A stretch of 64,000 nucleotides of DNA from assembly GCF_003367705.1 (NCBI RefSeq), contig NZ_CP031425.1, positions 558,001-622,000 on the forward strand, in the 5' to 3' direction. The notes beneath the pieces are model-generated. The model had not been told where the DNA came from, searched no databases, and was given only the letters and a program-made list of their open reading frames with translations. Origin of the DNA: Microbacterium foliorum (lineage in GTDB: Bacteria > Actinomycetota > Actinomycetes > Actinomycetales > Microbacteriaceae). Of this stretch, positions 25,975 through 34,204 are shown one piece after another (the first letter of the stretch is position 1; every line of letters starts with the position of its first letter). Both the position numbers and the translations under genes were made by a program.

Positions 25975-26886
25975 CTAGCTCTTCTTCGGCCGGGCGTACT
26001 CGCCGCGCACGATGCCGAGGGCCGCCAGCATCCGACCCTGGGCGAACCACGCCCGGCGCTGGAAGACGGCGTTCGCTGCGGTGTCTCGTCGTAGGGCGGA
26101 GATCGCACGGCCGCCGGTGAACGCGACCCAGCGCACCGCGCCGCCGGCCAGGTGCGCGAGGTGGAGGAGCGGACGCCTCCACGCCGGTGCCTCGCGGATC
26201 AGCAGCCGCACACGGGCCTGTCCGTGCGCGATCGCTCGCCGGTGCACGAACACCCGTGTCGCGCGTTCCGGCGCGATGTCGTCGCGGGCCACGGAATCCG
26301 CGGATGCGACGATCGAGCCGCCCCGGGCGACGACCGTGCGGCCGAACACGTTGTCCTCGCCGCCGATCAGGCCGAGCGAGACGTCGAAACGCACCCCGAG
26401 AGCGCGAACCTGGGCGGTGTCGATGAGCACGTTGCCCGTCGCCAGCGACTCCAGCCGCTTTCCGTTCGGGAAGCGCGTGCGGCGCATGAAGCCTCCCGCG
26501 GCGATCCACGGATCGGTTCCCTCGGGCCACACGTAGCGCACGAAGCCCATCACGACGGCAGCGCGGGTCTCGCGCCAGACGGCGACCAGACCGTGCAGCC
26601 ACCCTTCTTCGGGGAACACGTCGTCGTCGATCATGACCGTGAGCTCCCCGTCGGACGCCGCGTCCAGCGCCGCCTGCCGGACGGCGGCGATGCCCGGTGT
26701 CTTCTCGGAGAGGTACTCGACCCCGAGGTCGGACGCGACGGACTCCGCCGATCTCCCGGGGTCGTTGTCGACGAGCAGGATGCGTGTGCGCACTCCCTCG
26801 GTCTGCGCGCGGATCGCCTCGACCAGAGGCGGCAGCAGGGCCGTGCGGCGATACGTCGGCACGGCGATCAGGACCGACTCGGTCAC
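25975..26886 (-). CDS. GT2 family glycosyltransferase
   Basis: A 303-aa GT-A-fold enzyme. It starts GTG 26886 (VTESVLIAVPTYRRTALLPP), overlapping the preceding gene's stop as GTGA, so it is coupled to it. The acidic metal-binding motif is IDDDVFPEEGWL, and the later LIGGEDNVFGRTV matches the GT2 ED-x-x-x-x region. The end is basic and lacks membrane helices, so it is cytoplasmic or peripheral. It likely adds one sugar to the lipid-linked repeat unit. Acceptor and donor cannot be predicted. Confidence 0.88.
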   Translation of the reverse strand: MTESVLIAVPTYRRTALLPPLVEAIRAQTEGVRTRILLVDNDPGRSAESVASDLGVEYLSEKTPGIAAVRQAALDAASDGELTVMIDDDVFPEEGWLHGLVAVWRETRAAVVMGFVRYVWPEGTDPWIAAGGFMRRTRFPNGKRLESLATGNVLIDTAQVRALGVRFDVSLGLIGGEDNVFGRTVVARGGSIVASADSVARDDIAPERATRVFVHRRAIAHGQARVRLLIREAPAWRRPLLHLAHLAGGAVRWVAFTGGRAISALRRDTAANAVFQRRAWFAQGRMLAALGIVRGEYARPKKS

Positions 26887-27926
26887 CGCGCCCCCGCCCG
26901 GCGGTGCGCGATGGCGCGCCGGAACGCGTCGCGGTGGGCGACTCCCGCACGGTCCCAGTCGCGCGCCGACAGATCGGGTTCTCCCTCGGGGAGAGTGCGG
27001 ATGGCCTCGGCGAACGCCAGGAGGTCCGAGTCGGCGAGTTCGTCGTCGAACATCGTGATCCAGCCGCGGCCGACCTCGGCCGACAGGGCGTCGTTCACGG
27101 CGGTGCGGGGAACCAGCACCGGGCGATTCAGCGACAGCGCCGCGAGCACGGTGCCGGAGTTGTGCATGAACCGGTACGGCAGCACGATGCCGGAGCTGCC
27201 CATGACGGCACGGGCGAAATCCGGCTCGGACAGGTAGCGCAGATCGAGCTCGATGCGGCCGTCTGCCTTCGCACTCTCCCGCACCTCGTCGGCGATCCCC
27301 GCGCTCGTCGGGTTGCCGGCGATGTGCAGTCGCAGGTCGGGGGCGACATCCGCCGTGTCCCGGAAGACGCGGATCAGGTCTTCGACGCCCTTGTAGCGCC
27401 GCACGAGGCCGACGAAACCGAGCGTTCCGGGAGCGGCATCCGTCTTCTCGACGTCCGCGAACCACTCACGGTAGTGGCCGTGCGGGATCAGAGTGGATTC
27501 CGCGCCCTCCGGCAGCTCCGTGAGGTCGTTGAGCACGATGCGGTGGTCGGTGCGCCGCTCCACCCACTCCAGGTATCGGCGCTGCCAGGGTGCCACGTCG
27601 TTCGGGAGCTCGACGTTGTGCACGGTGCGGATGATCGCGACGCGGCCCAGAGAGATGCGCGCGCGCAGCGCGACCGCGAATGCCCGGCGTGCAAGTGCCT
27701 TCGCACCCGTGCCCGCGCCGAACAGCGTCTCCGGCCAATGGAACTGGATGGCGTCCAGCCGACCGAACAGCGCCTGTCGCCGGTCGAAGCGCACATGCTC
27801 CACCCCCGGCGTCGCCGCGAGCGCGTCGTCGAGCATGTGCACGTACGGATTCGATGTGGGGCGCGGCGCCCCGAACGACTGCATGACCCTGATCGGGCGC
27901 GCAGAACCCCCTGATTTGTTCCCCAT
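26883..27926 (-). CDS. GT-B family glycosyltransferase
   Basis: A 347-aa GT4/GT1-like enzyme. Start ATG 27926 (MGNKSGGSARPIRV); an upstream in-frame ATG would overlap the divergent promoter. RPIRVMQSFGAPRPTSNPYVHM is the N-terminal Rossmann start, and the C-terminal donor-binding half has TLGFVGLVRRYKGVEDL and NSGTVLAALSLNRPVL, in place of the usual E-x7-E. It is the first gene of a two-gene leftward operon with the GT2 gene. The message may be leaderless. The start codon itself is part of a TGGGGA motif, but I saw no G-loop hairpin here. Confidence 0.85.
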   Translation of the reverse strand: MGNKSGGSARPIRVMQSFGAPRPTSNPYVHMLDDALAATPGVEHVRFDRRQALFGRLDAIQFHWPETLFGAGTGAKALARRAFAVALRARISLGRVAIIRTVHNVELPNDVAPWQRRYLEWVERRTDHRIVLNDLTELPEGAESTLIPHGHYREWFADVEKTDAAPGTLGFVGLVRRYKGVEDLIRVFRDTADVAPDLRLHIAGNPTSAGIADEVRESAKADGRIELDLRYLSEPDFARAVMGSSGIVLPYRFMHNSGTVLAALSLNRPVLVPRTAVNDALSAEVGRGWITMFDDELADSDLLAFAEAIRTLPEGEPDLSARDWDRAGVAHRDAFRRAIAHRRAGAR

Positions 27927-27953
27927 GGGTCCAGTGTGCCAGCAGTCGGGCTC

Positions 27954-28001
27954 TACACTGGTCGGGAACGACCTGGGCATGTGGGGTGCCCGAGAGGTCG
28001 T
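27954..28001 (+). promoter_or_regulatory. Promoter and stem-loop with loop TGTGGGG before the CDP-alcohol transferase gene
   Basis: A -10-like TACACT (27954-27959) precedes a leader whose outer stem is ACGACCT/AGGTCGT (27968-27974 and 27995-28001) and inner stem GGGCA/TGCCC (27975-27979 and 27987-27991), with loop TGTGGGG. GAG bulges on the 3' side. A ribosome-binding site AGGGGAG (28007-28013) follows. The -10 is part of a 7-bp inverted repeat (CCAGTGT/ACACTGG) shared with the divergent gene. Confidence 0.6.
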
Positions 28002-28018
28002 GACCTAGGGGAGTCGAC

Positions 28019-28753
28019 ATGTCCGTATCCTTCGCTGCCGCATATCGGCAGCTCTCAGCGGCGCAGAAGGGGCATGCGCGCGGAGCGCCCGGATACTCGG
28101 TCTACGTGAACCGTCGCATCGGGCGGATGCTCGCGGCCTTCGCCTTCCGCGTCGGCATCACGCCGAACCAGGCGACCGTGATCAGCGCCCTGCACACGTT
28201 CTCCGCCCTCGCGCTGCTGCTCATCCTTCCGGCGGCCTGGTGGACGGGGATCCTCGTCGCGCTGCTGCTCGCACTCGGCTACGCCTGGGATTCTGCCGAC
28301 GGTCAGATCGCGCGGCTGCGCGGCGGGGGCAGCCTCGCCGGAGAGTGGCTGGACCACTTCGTCGACGCCCTCAAGATCGCCTCGCTGCATCTCGTCGTCC
28401 TGCTCGCCCTGCACCTGCACACGCCGTTGGCCGGCACGCCGTGGCTGCTCATCCCTCTCGCCTTCTCGGTCGTCGACGTCGTGACCTTCTTCGGCATGCT
28501 GCTCAACGACCTGCTGAAGCAGAAGAAGGGCGTGCAGTCGACGCACTCCCGCGGAGGCGGGACCTTCCTCCGGTCGATGATCCTGCTGCCGACGGACTTC
28601 GGCGTGCTGTGCCTCGTGTTCGCCCTCTGGGGGTGGACCGCCGGCTTCCTCGCCGTCTACGCGGTGCTCGCCCTGATCAACGCACTCTTCCTCGCGCTCG
28701 CCGCGGCGAAGTGGTTCCGTGAGATCAGCGCCCTCGACCGCGAGGTCGGCTGA
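28019..28753 (+). CDS. CDP-alcohol phosphatidyltransferase family enzyme
   Basis: A 244-aa integral membrane enzyme with about six helices. The complete CDP-alcohol phosphotransferase signature is present: D91-x2-D94-G95-x2-A98-R99-x8-G108-x3-D112-x3-D116, in AWDSADGQIARL through EWLDHFVD. These enzymes displace CMP from a CDP-alcohol, making phosphodiester-linked lipids or polymers; the partner alcohol is unknown. Its location among glycosyltransferases and near the TagD-like gene suggests it builds or decorates a cell-envelope polymer rather than a bulk phospholipid. The next gene starts 4 bp after its stop. Confidence 0.9.
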   Translation: MSVSFAAAYRQLSAAQKGHARGAPGYSVYVNRRIGRMLAAFAFRVGITPNQATVISALHTFSALALLLILPAAWWTGILVALLLALGYAWDSADGQIARLRGGGSLAGEWLDHFVDALKIASLHLVVLLALHLHTPLAGTPWLLIPLAFSVVDVVTFFGMLLNDLLKQKKGVQSTHSRGGGTFLRSMILLPTDFGVLCLVFALWGWTAGFLAVYAVLALINALFLALAAAKWFREISALDREVG

Positions 28754-28757
28754 GATC

Positions 28758-29663
28758 GTGGCCGTCTCGCCGTCGTTCGCGGTCGTCACGGTCAACTACG
28801 GTTCCAGTGCGCTGATCGCCGAGAATTTCGGAGGCCTCGCGCTTCCGCCGCAGGGCCGCCTCATCATCGTCGACAGCTTCAGCTCGACCGCCGAACGCGA
28901 GGCCGTCCGCATCGTGGCCGGCGAACTCGGCGCCGAGTGCGTGCTGCTCGACGAGAACCTCGGGTACGGGGGAGGGACCAATGCCGGAGCGGCACGGGCC
29001 CTCGAGCTCGGGGCCGAGGTGATCGTGCCGCTCAATCCGGATGCGAGCATCGCGATCGCCGACCTGCAGACGCTCGTCGACGCCGCGCACGGCACGCGTG
29101 ATCTCGTATCGCCTCGTATCGTCACCGGCGCGGGCGCGACCTGGTTCGCGGGAGCCGACCTGTACCTCGACGACGGCACCACGGCCGGGCGGGCGGCCAG
29201 GGCCCGGCACGAGGGCAGGCCTCGACGCGAGTGGGCGACGGGTGCATGCTTCGCGCTGTCCGCCGACGTCTGGCAGCGACTCGGGGGCCTCGACGAGGAC
29301 TACTTCCTGTACTGGGAGGACATCGATCTCTCGCACCGGGTGCTCGACGCCGGGGGCTCGCTGATCCTGAGCGATGCGATCGTCGTGCACGACGAGGGCG
29401 GCACTCACGACGGCGTGGCCAGCGATCGTGCGAAGTCGTCGACGTACTACTACTTCAACATCCGAAACCGGATGCTGTACGCCCGCAAGCACCTGAATCG
29501 GAGCGACGTCCGTCGCTGGCGCCGATCGTCGCTGCGCGTCGGCTACGGCATCCTCCTTCAGGGAGGGCGGCGTCAACTGCTGTCTGCGGCGCCATGGCGT
29601 GCCTATGCGCGCGGAATCCGCGACGGGTACCGCGTGAGTCGCGGGAAGGCGGAGGCGCGATGA
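28758..29663 (+). CDS. GT2 family glycosyltransferase (rhamnosyltransferase-like)
   Basis: A 301-aa GT-A enzyme beginning at GTG 28758 just after the previous stop. FAVVTVNYGSSALI, then LDENLGYGGGTNAGA, PLNPDAS and GLDEDYFLYWEDIDLSHR are the hallmark blocks of GT2 enzymes close to rhamnosyltransferases (WbbL/RfbF-type). The C-terminal segment is basic, fitting peripheral membrane binding. It ends in an ATGA overlap with the phosphatase gene, so these three genes form an operon. A rhamnose donor is a family-based guess. Confidence 0.88.
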   Translation: MAVSPSFAVVTVNYGSSALIAENFGGLALPPQGRLIIVDSFSSTAEREAVRIVAGELGAECVLLDENLGYGGGTNAGAARALELGAEVIVPLNPDASIAIADLQTLVDAAHGTRDLVSPRIVTGAGATWFAGADLYLDDGTTAGRAARARHEGRPRREWATGACFALSADVWQRLGGLDEDYFLYWEDIDLSHRVLDAGGSLILSDAIVVHDEGGTHDGVASDRAKSSTYYYFNIRNRMLYARKHLNRSDVRRWRRSSLRVGYGILLQGGRRQLLSAAPWRAYARGIRDGYRVSRGKAEAR

Positions 29664-30289
29664 GCGGCATCCTCACCGTCTGCGACGCGAACGTGTGCCG
29701 CTCGGTCGCCGCCGAGCTCCTGCTCACGGAGCAGTTCTCGCGGCACCTCGCTGCGGCGGGGATACAGGTGCAGAGCCGCGGTGCGCAGGCGCTGCCTGCG
29801 CACTCCGCCTGTCGACTCGTCGAGGATCTCCGTGACGATGAGGCGTGGAGGTCGCGCGCACGCAAGCACCAGTCCGCACAGTTGGATGTCGCGGCGATCG
29901 AGGAGGCCGACCTCATCCTCACGGCGACGATCAGCACGCGCGCCTCGGTCGTATCCCTGGTTCCGAGTGCGCGGCGTCGCGTCTTCACGCTTCGGGAAGC
30001 CGTGTCGTCGGCGTCCGGGTTCATCCCCTCGACGGGAGCTGCCGGCGATGACCTGGTGCGTGACTTCACCGCGCACCTGGATTCGCGGAGGGGCCTCCAG
30101 TCGCTTCCGACGACGCGCGGGTCTCGCTGGCGACGGGCATCGCATCCGTTCGACATCGCGGACGGGCACACCGGCGGGCACCACGCCCATGTCGAGGCTG
30201 TCGCACAGGTCGAGAAGGCGGTCTCACAGCTGGTGGGCGCGATGACCGCGGATCCGACGCTGCCCTTCTTGGCGGGCGACCGGCGCTGA
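29660..30289 (+). CDS. Low-molecular-weight protein-tyrosine-phosphatase-like protein
   Basis: A 209-aa protein with the P-loop C8-D-A-N-V-C-R14-S near the N-terminus (CX5R-S). FDIADGHTGGHHAHVEAVAQ resembles the C-terminal D-P-F/Y-G loop, with Asp kept and Gly replacing Pro. The family is usually about 150-165 aa, and extra residues lie in the middle. Such phosphatases (Wzb/Wzc pair) control exopolysaccharide chain length by reversing tyrosine phosphorylation of the Wzc-like kinase, which is encoded at 49806. Substrate is inferred from that context. It overlaps the GT2 gene by ATGA. Confidence 0.85.
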   Translation: MSGILTVCDANVCRSVAAELLLTEQFSRHLAAAGIQVQSRGAQALPAHSACRLVEDLRDDEAWRSRARKHQSAQLDVAAIEEADLILTATISTRASVVSLVPSARRRVFTLREAVSSASGFIPSTGAAGDDLVRDFTAHLDSRRGLQSLPTTRGSRWRRASHPFDIADGHTGGHHAHVEAVAQVEKAVSQLVGAMTADPTLPFLAGDRR

Positions 30290-30309
30290 CCGTCGAGTTC
30301 GAGTGTGAC

Positions 30310-30337
30310 CCCGGCGATCACTTGGTGATATTCCGGG
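30310..30337. promoter_or_regulatory. Two-step hairpin between the phosphatase and first surface-protein gene
   Basis: Arms CCCGG/CCGGG (30310-30314 and 30333-30337) and ATCAC/GTGAT (30317-30321 and 30325-30329) with a TTG loop. It could terminate the upstream operon or structure the 5' leader of the surface-protein gene; there is no T-run. Confidence 0.4.
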
Positions 30338-30381
30338 TGAATTCATGAATCGACGAACGGATGCCGGTTACGGTGACCAAG

Positions 30382-30433
30382 GCGATTCGTGGGGAATCGC
30401 ATTCTGGGGAAAAACTGGGGGAACCTTTGGGGA
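30382..30433 (+). promoter_or_regulatory. Leader with CGTGGGG-loop hairpin and four TGGGGA repeats
   Basis: GCGATT and AATCGC (30382-30387, 30395-30400) enclose the loop CGTGGGG. TGGGG(G)A copies begin at 30390, 30405, 30416 and 30428. The element lies 57-80 bp before ATG 30457 and helps choose that start over the earlier in-frame ATG 30361. Confidence 0.6.
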
Positions 30434-30456
30434 TCAATCGGCGCGCGCGCACACAC

Positions 30457-33400
30457 ATGACGTCACCGCCGTCAGGCGGGATCACACCGTCGGGGGGTAC
30501 CGAGAGCAAGAGCTCGGGACGGAAGCGGTCCGGACTCGCGTTTCTCATCGGCGTCGTCCTGGCGTCCTCCGCCATCGTCGCGTTCCCTGCATCCGGGTCC
30601 GCTGCCGTCCCTCAGACGAAGGCGCCCCTGTTGGAGCGCACTTCCGATGTCGTGACCTCCGATCCGTTGCCCACCGTGCAGATCGACAGCGGGTACGTCT
30701 GGTCGCAGGCCACCGTCGGCACGACCGTCTATGCCGGTGGCAGCTTCTCGAATGCCCGCGCGGCTCTCGCCGATCCGGGAACGAACCTGACGCCGCGAAG
30801 CAACATCCTGGCGTTCGACATCACCACCGGCGCCCTGCTGCCGTTCGCGCCGCAGGTGAACGGCCTCATCAAGGCGGTCGCGGCCTCTCCTGACGGCAGT
30901 CGGATCTACATCGGCGGCACGTTCACACAGGTCAATGGAGCATCGCGCCACAACTTCGCCGCGCTCGATGCGCGCACCGGCGCACTCGTGCCCGGCTTCG
31001 CTCCTGCCGTCGGCGGCACCGGCGTCTACGCTGTCGCGGCGACGGCCGACGCCGTCTACGTCGGCGGTCTCTTCACCCAGGCCAACACGGTGGCTCGCAA
31101 GAACTTCGCGGCCTTCTCGACCAAGAACGGGGCGCTGCTTCCCTGGGCGCCCACCAGCGACCGGCAGGTCGACTCGATGATCGTCGAGCCCGGTGCCGCG
31201 CGCGTGATCGCCGGTGGGCGGTTCGACAGCGTCAACGGCGCGATTCAGCGAGGCCTCGTCGCGTTGGATCCGGTCAGCGGAGGCACGGACGCCTCCTGGG
31301 CGGCGCCGAAGACCGTGAAGAACTCCACACCCGCGGCGGTGAACCGCAACGGCTACTCCGGCATCTTCGGTCTCACGGCCGATGCCACCGCGGTATACGG
31401 CACGGGATGGTCGATGGGCGATACGGCAGCGACCCGTGGCAACCTCGAAGGCGCATTCGCTGCAGAGGTGGGCAGCGGCGCGATCCGCTGGGTCGCCGAC
31501 TGCCACGGAGACAGCTACGGGGTCTACTCCACCGGAAAGACGGTGTACACGACCAATCACACCCACACGTGCGAGAGCGCCAACCTCTGGCCCGAGCAGA
31601 AGCAGCGCACCTGGCGCTACTTCTCCGCTTTCACCGCCACGGCGGAAGGAACGCTCGCTTCGAGTCAGTTCACCAACGGCACGTACAGCGACTGGGGTGG
31701 AACGCCGTCGCCCTCGGCCTACGCCGTCACGCCTGACTTCGCTGTCGGCACGGCGACCGGTCTCGGCCAGGCCGGGCTCTCGATCACCGGTTCCGGCGAC
31801 TTCATCGCCGTCGCCGGGGAATTCACGAGCGTCAACAACAGGCGCTTCCAGGGGATCGTGCGCTTCTCGACGAAGCCGGACGGCGGCGCAGCGCAGGGCC
31901 CCTATCGGAAGGACGCCGCCTGGGCGACGCCCCAGGTGGCATCGGATGTCCCCGTGCGCGTGACGATCGAGACGAACTGGGATCGGGACAATCGCGACCT
32001 CACGTATCAGCTGATGCGTAGCGACCAGACGCAGCCCGTGTCGCAGACCGTCGCCACCTCGCTCTGGTGGGACAAGGGCACGGTGACGTTGGAAGACCCG
32101 ACCGCGGTGGCGGGAGCGACGTACACCTACACGGTGAAAGCGGTGGACGCCGACGGCAACTCCGCCGTGAGCCTGCCCGTGAACACGACGGCCTCGGGAG
32201 CCGACATCGCCGGTTATTCGAAGGTCGTGCGGCGAGACGGCGCGGATGCGTACTTCCCGCTCGGCAATGCCAGGACCGACTACGTCAGCGCCGGCGCCCT
32301 CAACGTCGGGCCGGGTGTCACGGTGACCGCCTCCGGTGCGGTGGGGGGAGCGACACCCGCAGGATCGGTCTTCAACGGGACGCCGGACGGGCGCGTCTCC
32401 TCCGCCGCGGCGGTGGCTCTCGACGACAACTTCTCGGCAGAGGTCTGGTTCAAGACGACCACTCGTCAGGGCGGGAAGATCTTCGGGGCCGGTTCGTCGC
32501 AGACGGGGAGCTCCGCCAGCAACGACCGTGATCTCTACATGCAGAACGACGGGCGGCTGCGGTTCGGCGTGTATCCGTACGCGGGGAGCCCCGTCAGGTC
32601 TGTCGCCACCACCTCGGCGTACAACGACGGTCAATGGCATCATGTCGTCGCGACCATGAGTCCCCGGGGGACGACGATCTACGTCGATGGCAAAGCCGCG
32701 GCAGCGGACGAATCCATGACGGCGGCGCAGAAGAGCTACAACGGCTTCTGGCGTCTCGGCTGGGACGGACGCCTCTCTTCCTGGCCCTCAGCCCCCGCGT
32801 CCGACGCGTTCTCGGGCAGCATCGATGAGTTCGCCGCGTACCCCTCGGCGCTTAATGCCGATCAGGTCATGCGGCACTACGCCGCGGGCAAGGGGTACAA
32901 GGCTCCGGTCGCGTCGTGGTCGACATCGAGCCCCGGTCCGGATATGACCTTCACCGGGGAGGCGACCTTCGTGGACGCCGGGCAGAAGATCGTCAGCGCC
33001 GCGTGGGACTTCGGTGACGGCTCGACAGGGACCGGGCTGCCGACGGCCACGCACACCTACACCGCAGCCGGGACCTATACCGTGACCCTCACGGTGACCG
33101 ACAGTCGAGGACTCACCGGAACCGTGAAGAAGCAGGCTGTCGTCACGGCACCCAACGTCGCTCCCGTGGCGGACTTCGCGTCGTCGGTCTCCGAGCTGAC
33201 CGCGTCGGTCGACGCCGCCGGATCGACGGATGCCGACGGCACGATCGCGGCGTATTCGTGGGAGTGGGGCGACGGCACGGCGGCAGGGAGCGGAGCAGCG
33301 GCGACGCACACCTACGCGGCGGCCGGTACCTATCGGATCACGCTCACCATCACGGATGACCGCGGTGGCGCTGCGACGAAGGCCGCCGATGTGACGGTGG

Positions 33401-34029
33401 CAGCAGCGGCAGCGCTCGCCGAGGACGCCTTCGAGCGCACGGCGACGTCCGGGTGGGGTGCCGCCGACATCGGCGGAGCCTGGACTCTGGCGGGCGGCGC
33501 GGCCTCGGCGGCGGCCGTCTCCGGCGGAGCCGGCACGCTGACGCTCGGCGCAGGGAGCACGCGCAACCTGACGGTGAACGCGGTGTCGGCGAAGAACGTG
33601 ACGATGTCGATGGACTTCAGCCTCGACACCCCGCCCGCGCAGGGTTCCACGTACGCCGGTCTCATCGCGAGGTCGAGTGCGTCCGGAAACTACACGACCC
33701 GCGCGTGGCTCAACGCCAACGGGAGAGTGTCGATCGTCATCCAGCGAGGGACGACCGTGCTCTCCAGCTATCAGGTTCCGGGCATCACGAGGGGCGCAGG
33801 CGACGCGTTCACCCTGAAGGTGGATGTGTCGGGTGATGCGTCGACGAAGATCTCGGCGAAGCTCTGGAAGAAGGGCTCGCCGGAGCCGGCCGACTGGCAG
33901 ACGTCGTTCACCGACGCCAACGGCATCGACAGCGCGGGGGCGGTCGGCGTGCACGGCAGTCGCGCGGCTTCGGCCTCGGGCACGGGCGTCGTCTCCGTCG
34001 ACGCGTTCCGCGTCATCGACAACGGCTGA
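30457..34029 (+). CDS. Giant secreted PKD/LamG surface protein A (about 1190 aa)
   Basis: ATG 30457 gives a good signal peptide (GLAFLIGVVLASSAIVAFPA, ending SAAVP). Layout: a beta-propeller-like N-terminal region (about 45-490) with repeats such as YAGGSFSNARAAL and IYIGGTFTQVNG; an FN3-like region (about 498-580); a LamG/ConA-type domain (about 588-811, with AEVWFKTTTRQGGKIFG); two PKD domains (about 816-900 and 901-983, WDFGDGSTGTG and WEWGDGTAAG); and a 200-residue beta-sandwich (from AEDAFERTATSGWG). There is no LPXTG or C-terminal helix, so it is released or held by carbohydrate binding. It is the shortest of three paralogues here. A glycan-binding matrix role is inference. Confidence 0.9.
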   Translation: MTSPPSGGITPSGGTESKSSGRKRSGLAFLIGVVLASSAIVAFPASGSAAVPQTKAPLLERTSDVVTSDPLPTVQIDSGYVWSQATVGTTVYAGGSFSNARAALADPGTNLTPRSNILAFDITTGALLPFAPQVNGLIKAVAASPDGSRIYIGGTFTQVNGASRHNFAALDARTGALVPGFAPAVGGTGVYAVAATADAVYVGGLFTQANTVARKNFAAFSTKNGALLPWAPTSDRQVDSMIVEPGAARVIAGGRFDSVNGAIQRGLVALDPVSGGTDASWAAPKTVKNSTPAAVNRNGYSGIFGLTADATAVYGTGWSMGDTAATRGNLEGAFAAEVGSGAIRWVADCHGDSYGVYSTGKTVYTTNHTHTCESANLWPEQKQRTWRYFSAFTATAEGTLASSQFTNGTYSDWGGTPSPSAYAVTPDFAVGTATGLGQAGLSITGSGDFIAVAGEFTSVNNRRFQGIVRFSTKPDGGAAQGPYRKDAAWATPQVASDVPVRVTIETNWDRDNRDLTYQLMRSDQTQPVSQTVATSLWWDKGTVTLEDPTAVAGATYTYTVKAVDADGNSAVSLPVNTTASGADIAGYSKVVRRDGADAYFPLGNARTDYVSAGALNVGPGVTVTASGAVGGATPAGSVFNGTPDGRVSSAAAVALDDNFSAEVWFKTTTRQGGKIFGAGSSQTGSSASNDRDLYMQNDGRLRFGVYPYAGSPVRSVATTSAYNDGQWHHVVATMSPRGTTIYVDGKAAAADESMTAAQKSYNGFWRLGWDGRLSSWPSAPASDAFSGSIDEFAAYPSALNADQVMRHYAAGKGYKAPVASWSTSSPGPDMTFTGEATFVDAGQKIVSAAWDFGDGSTGTGLPTATHTYTAAGTYTVTLTVTDSRGLTGTVKKQAVVTAPNVAPVADFASSVSELTASVDAAGSTDADGTIAAYSWEWGDGTAAGSGAAATHTYAAAGTYRITLTITDDRGGAATKAADVTVAAAAALAEDAFERTATSGWGAADIGGAWTLAGGAASAAAVSGGAGTLTLGAGSTRNLTVNAVSAKNVTMSMDFSLDTPPAQGSTYAGLIARSSASGNYTTRAWLNANGRVSIVIQRGTTVLSSYQVPGITRGAGDAFTLKVDVSGDASTKISAKLWKKGSPEPADWQTSFTDANGIDSAGAVGVHGSRAASASGTGVVSVDAFRVIDNG

Positions 34030-34043
34030 GTCCCTGGTGCGGG

Positions 34044-34072
34044 GGCGCAGAAGCGGAACGGGCTGCTGCGCC
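34044..34072 (+). terminator. Candidate terminator after surface protein A
   Basis: GGCGCAG and CTGCGCC arms (34044-34050, 34066-34072) with a 15-base loop; no clear T-run. Confidence 0.45.
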
Positions 34073-34099
34073 TCCGGAGCACGAGCACGAGATTGCCTC

Positions 34100-34201
34100 T
34101 CGACAAGCGACGGCAAGGTCGAGTAGAGTGCCCCTGTGCGGCTTGGGAAGCCGCATTTCAGGCGACTTCAGGGGATGTCGCTTTTTTGGGGAAACTGGGG
34201 A
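34100..34201 (+). promoter_or_regulatory. Promoter and attenuator-like leader with G-loop hairpins and a T6 terminator
   Basis: A -35 TCGACA (34100-34105), 18-bp spacer and -10 TAGAGT (34124-34129) are followed by a hairpin TGCGGCTT-GGG-AAGCCGCA (34137-34155). Next comes GCGAC/GTCGC (34162-34166, 34177-34181) around a loop containing AGGGGA, with TTTTTT directly after it (34182-34187), the shape of an intrinsic terminator. TGGGGA repeats at 34187 and 34196 lead to GTG 34205. Read-through past this terminator would be needed to express the lipoprotein and surface protein B. Confidence 0.6.
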
Positions 34202-34204
34202 AAC

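Noticed and set aside
27924..27926. TGGGGA at the start of the GT-B gene as a regulatory site
   Set aside because: It is part of ATG GGG AAC codons and no hairpin accompanies it.
28719..28757. Earlier start for the 28758 glycosyltransferase
   Set aside because: It would overlap the CDP-alcohol transferase by 35 bp, and the GT2 domain starts after GTG 28758.
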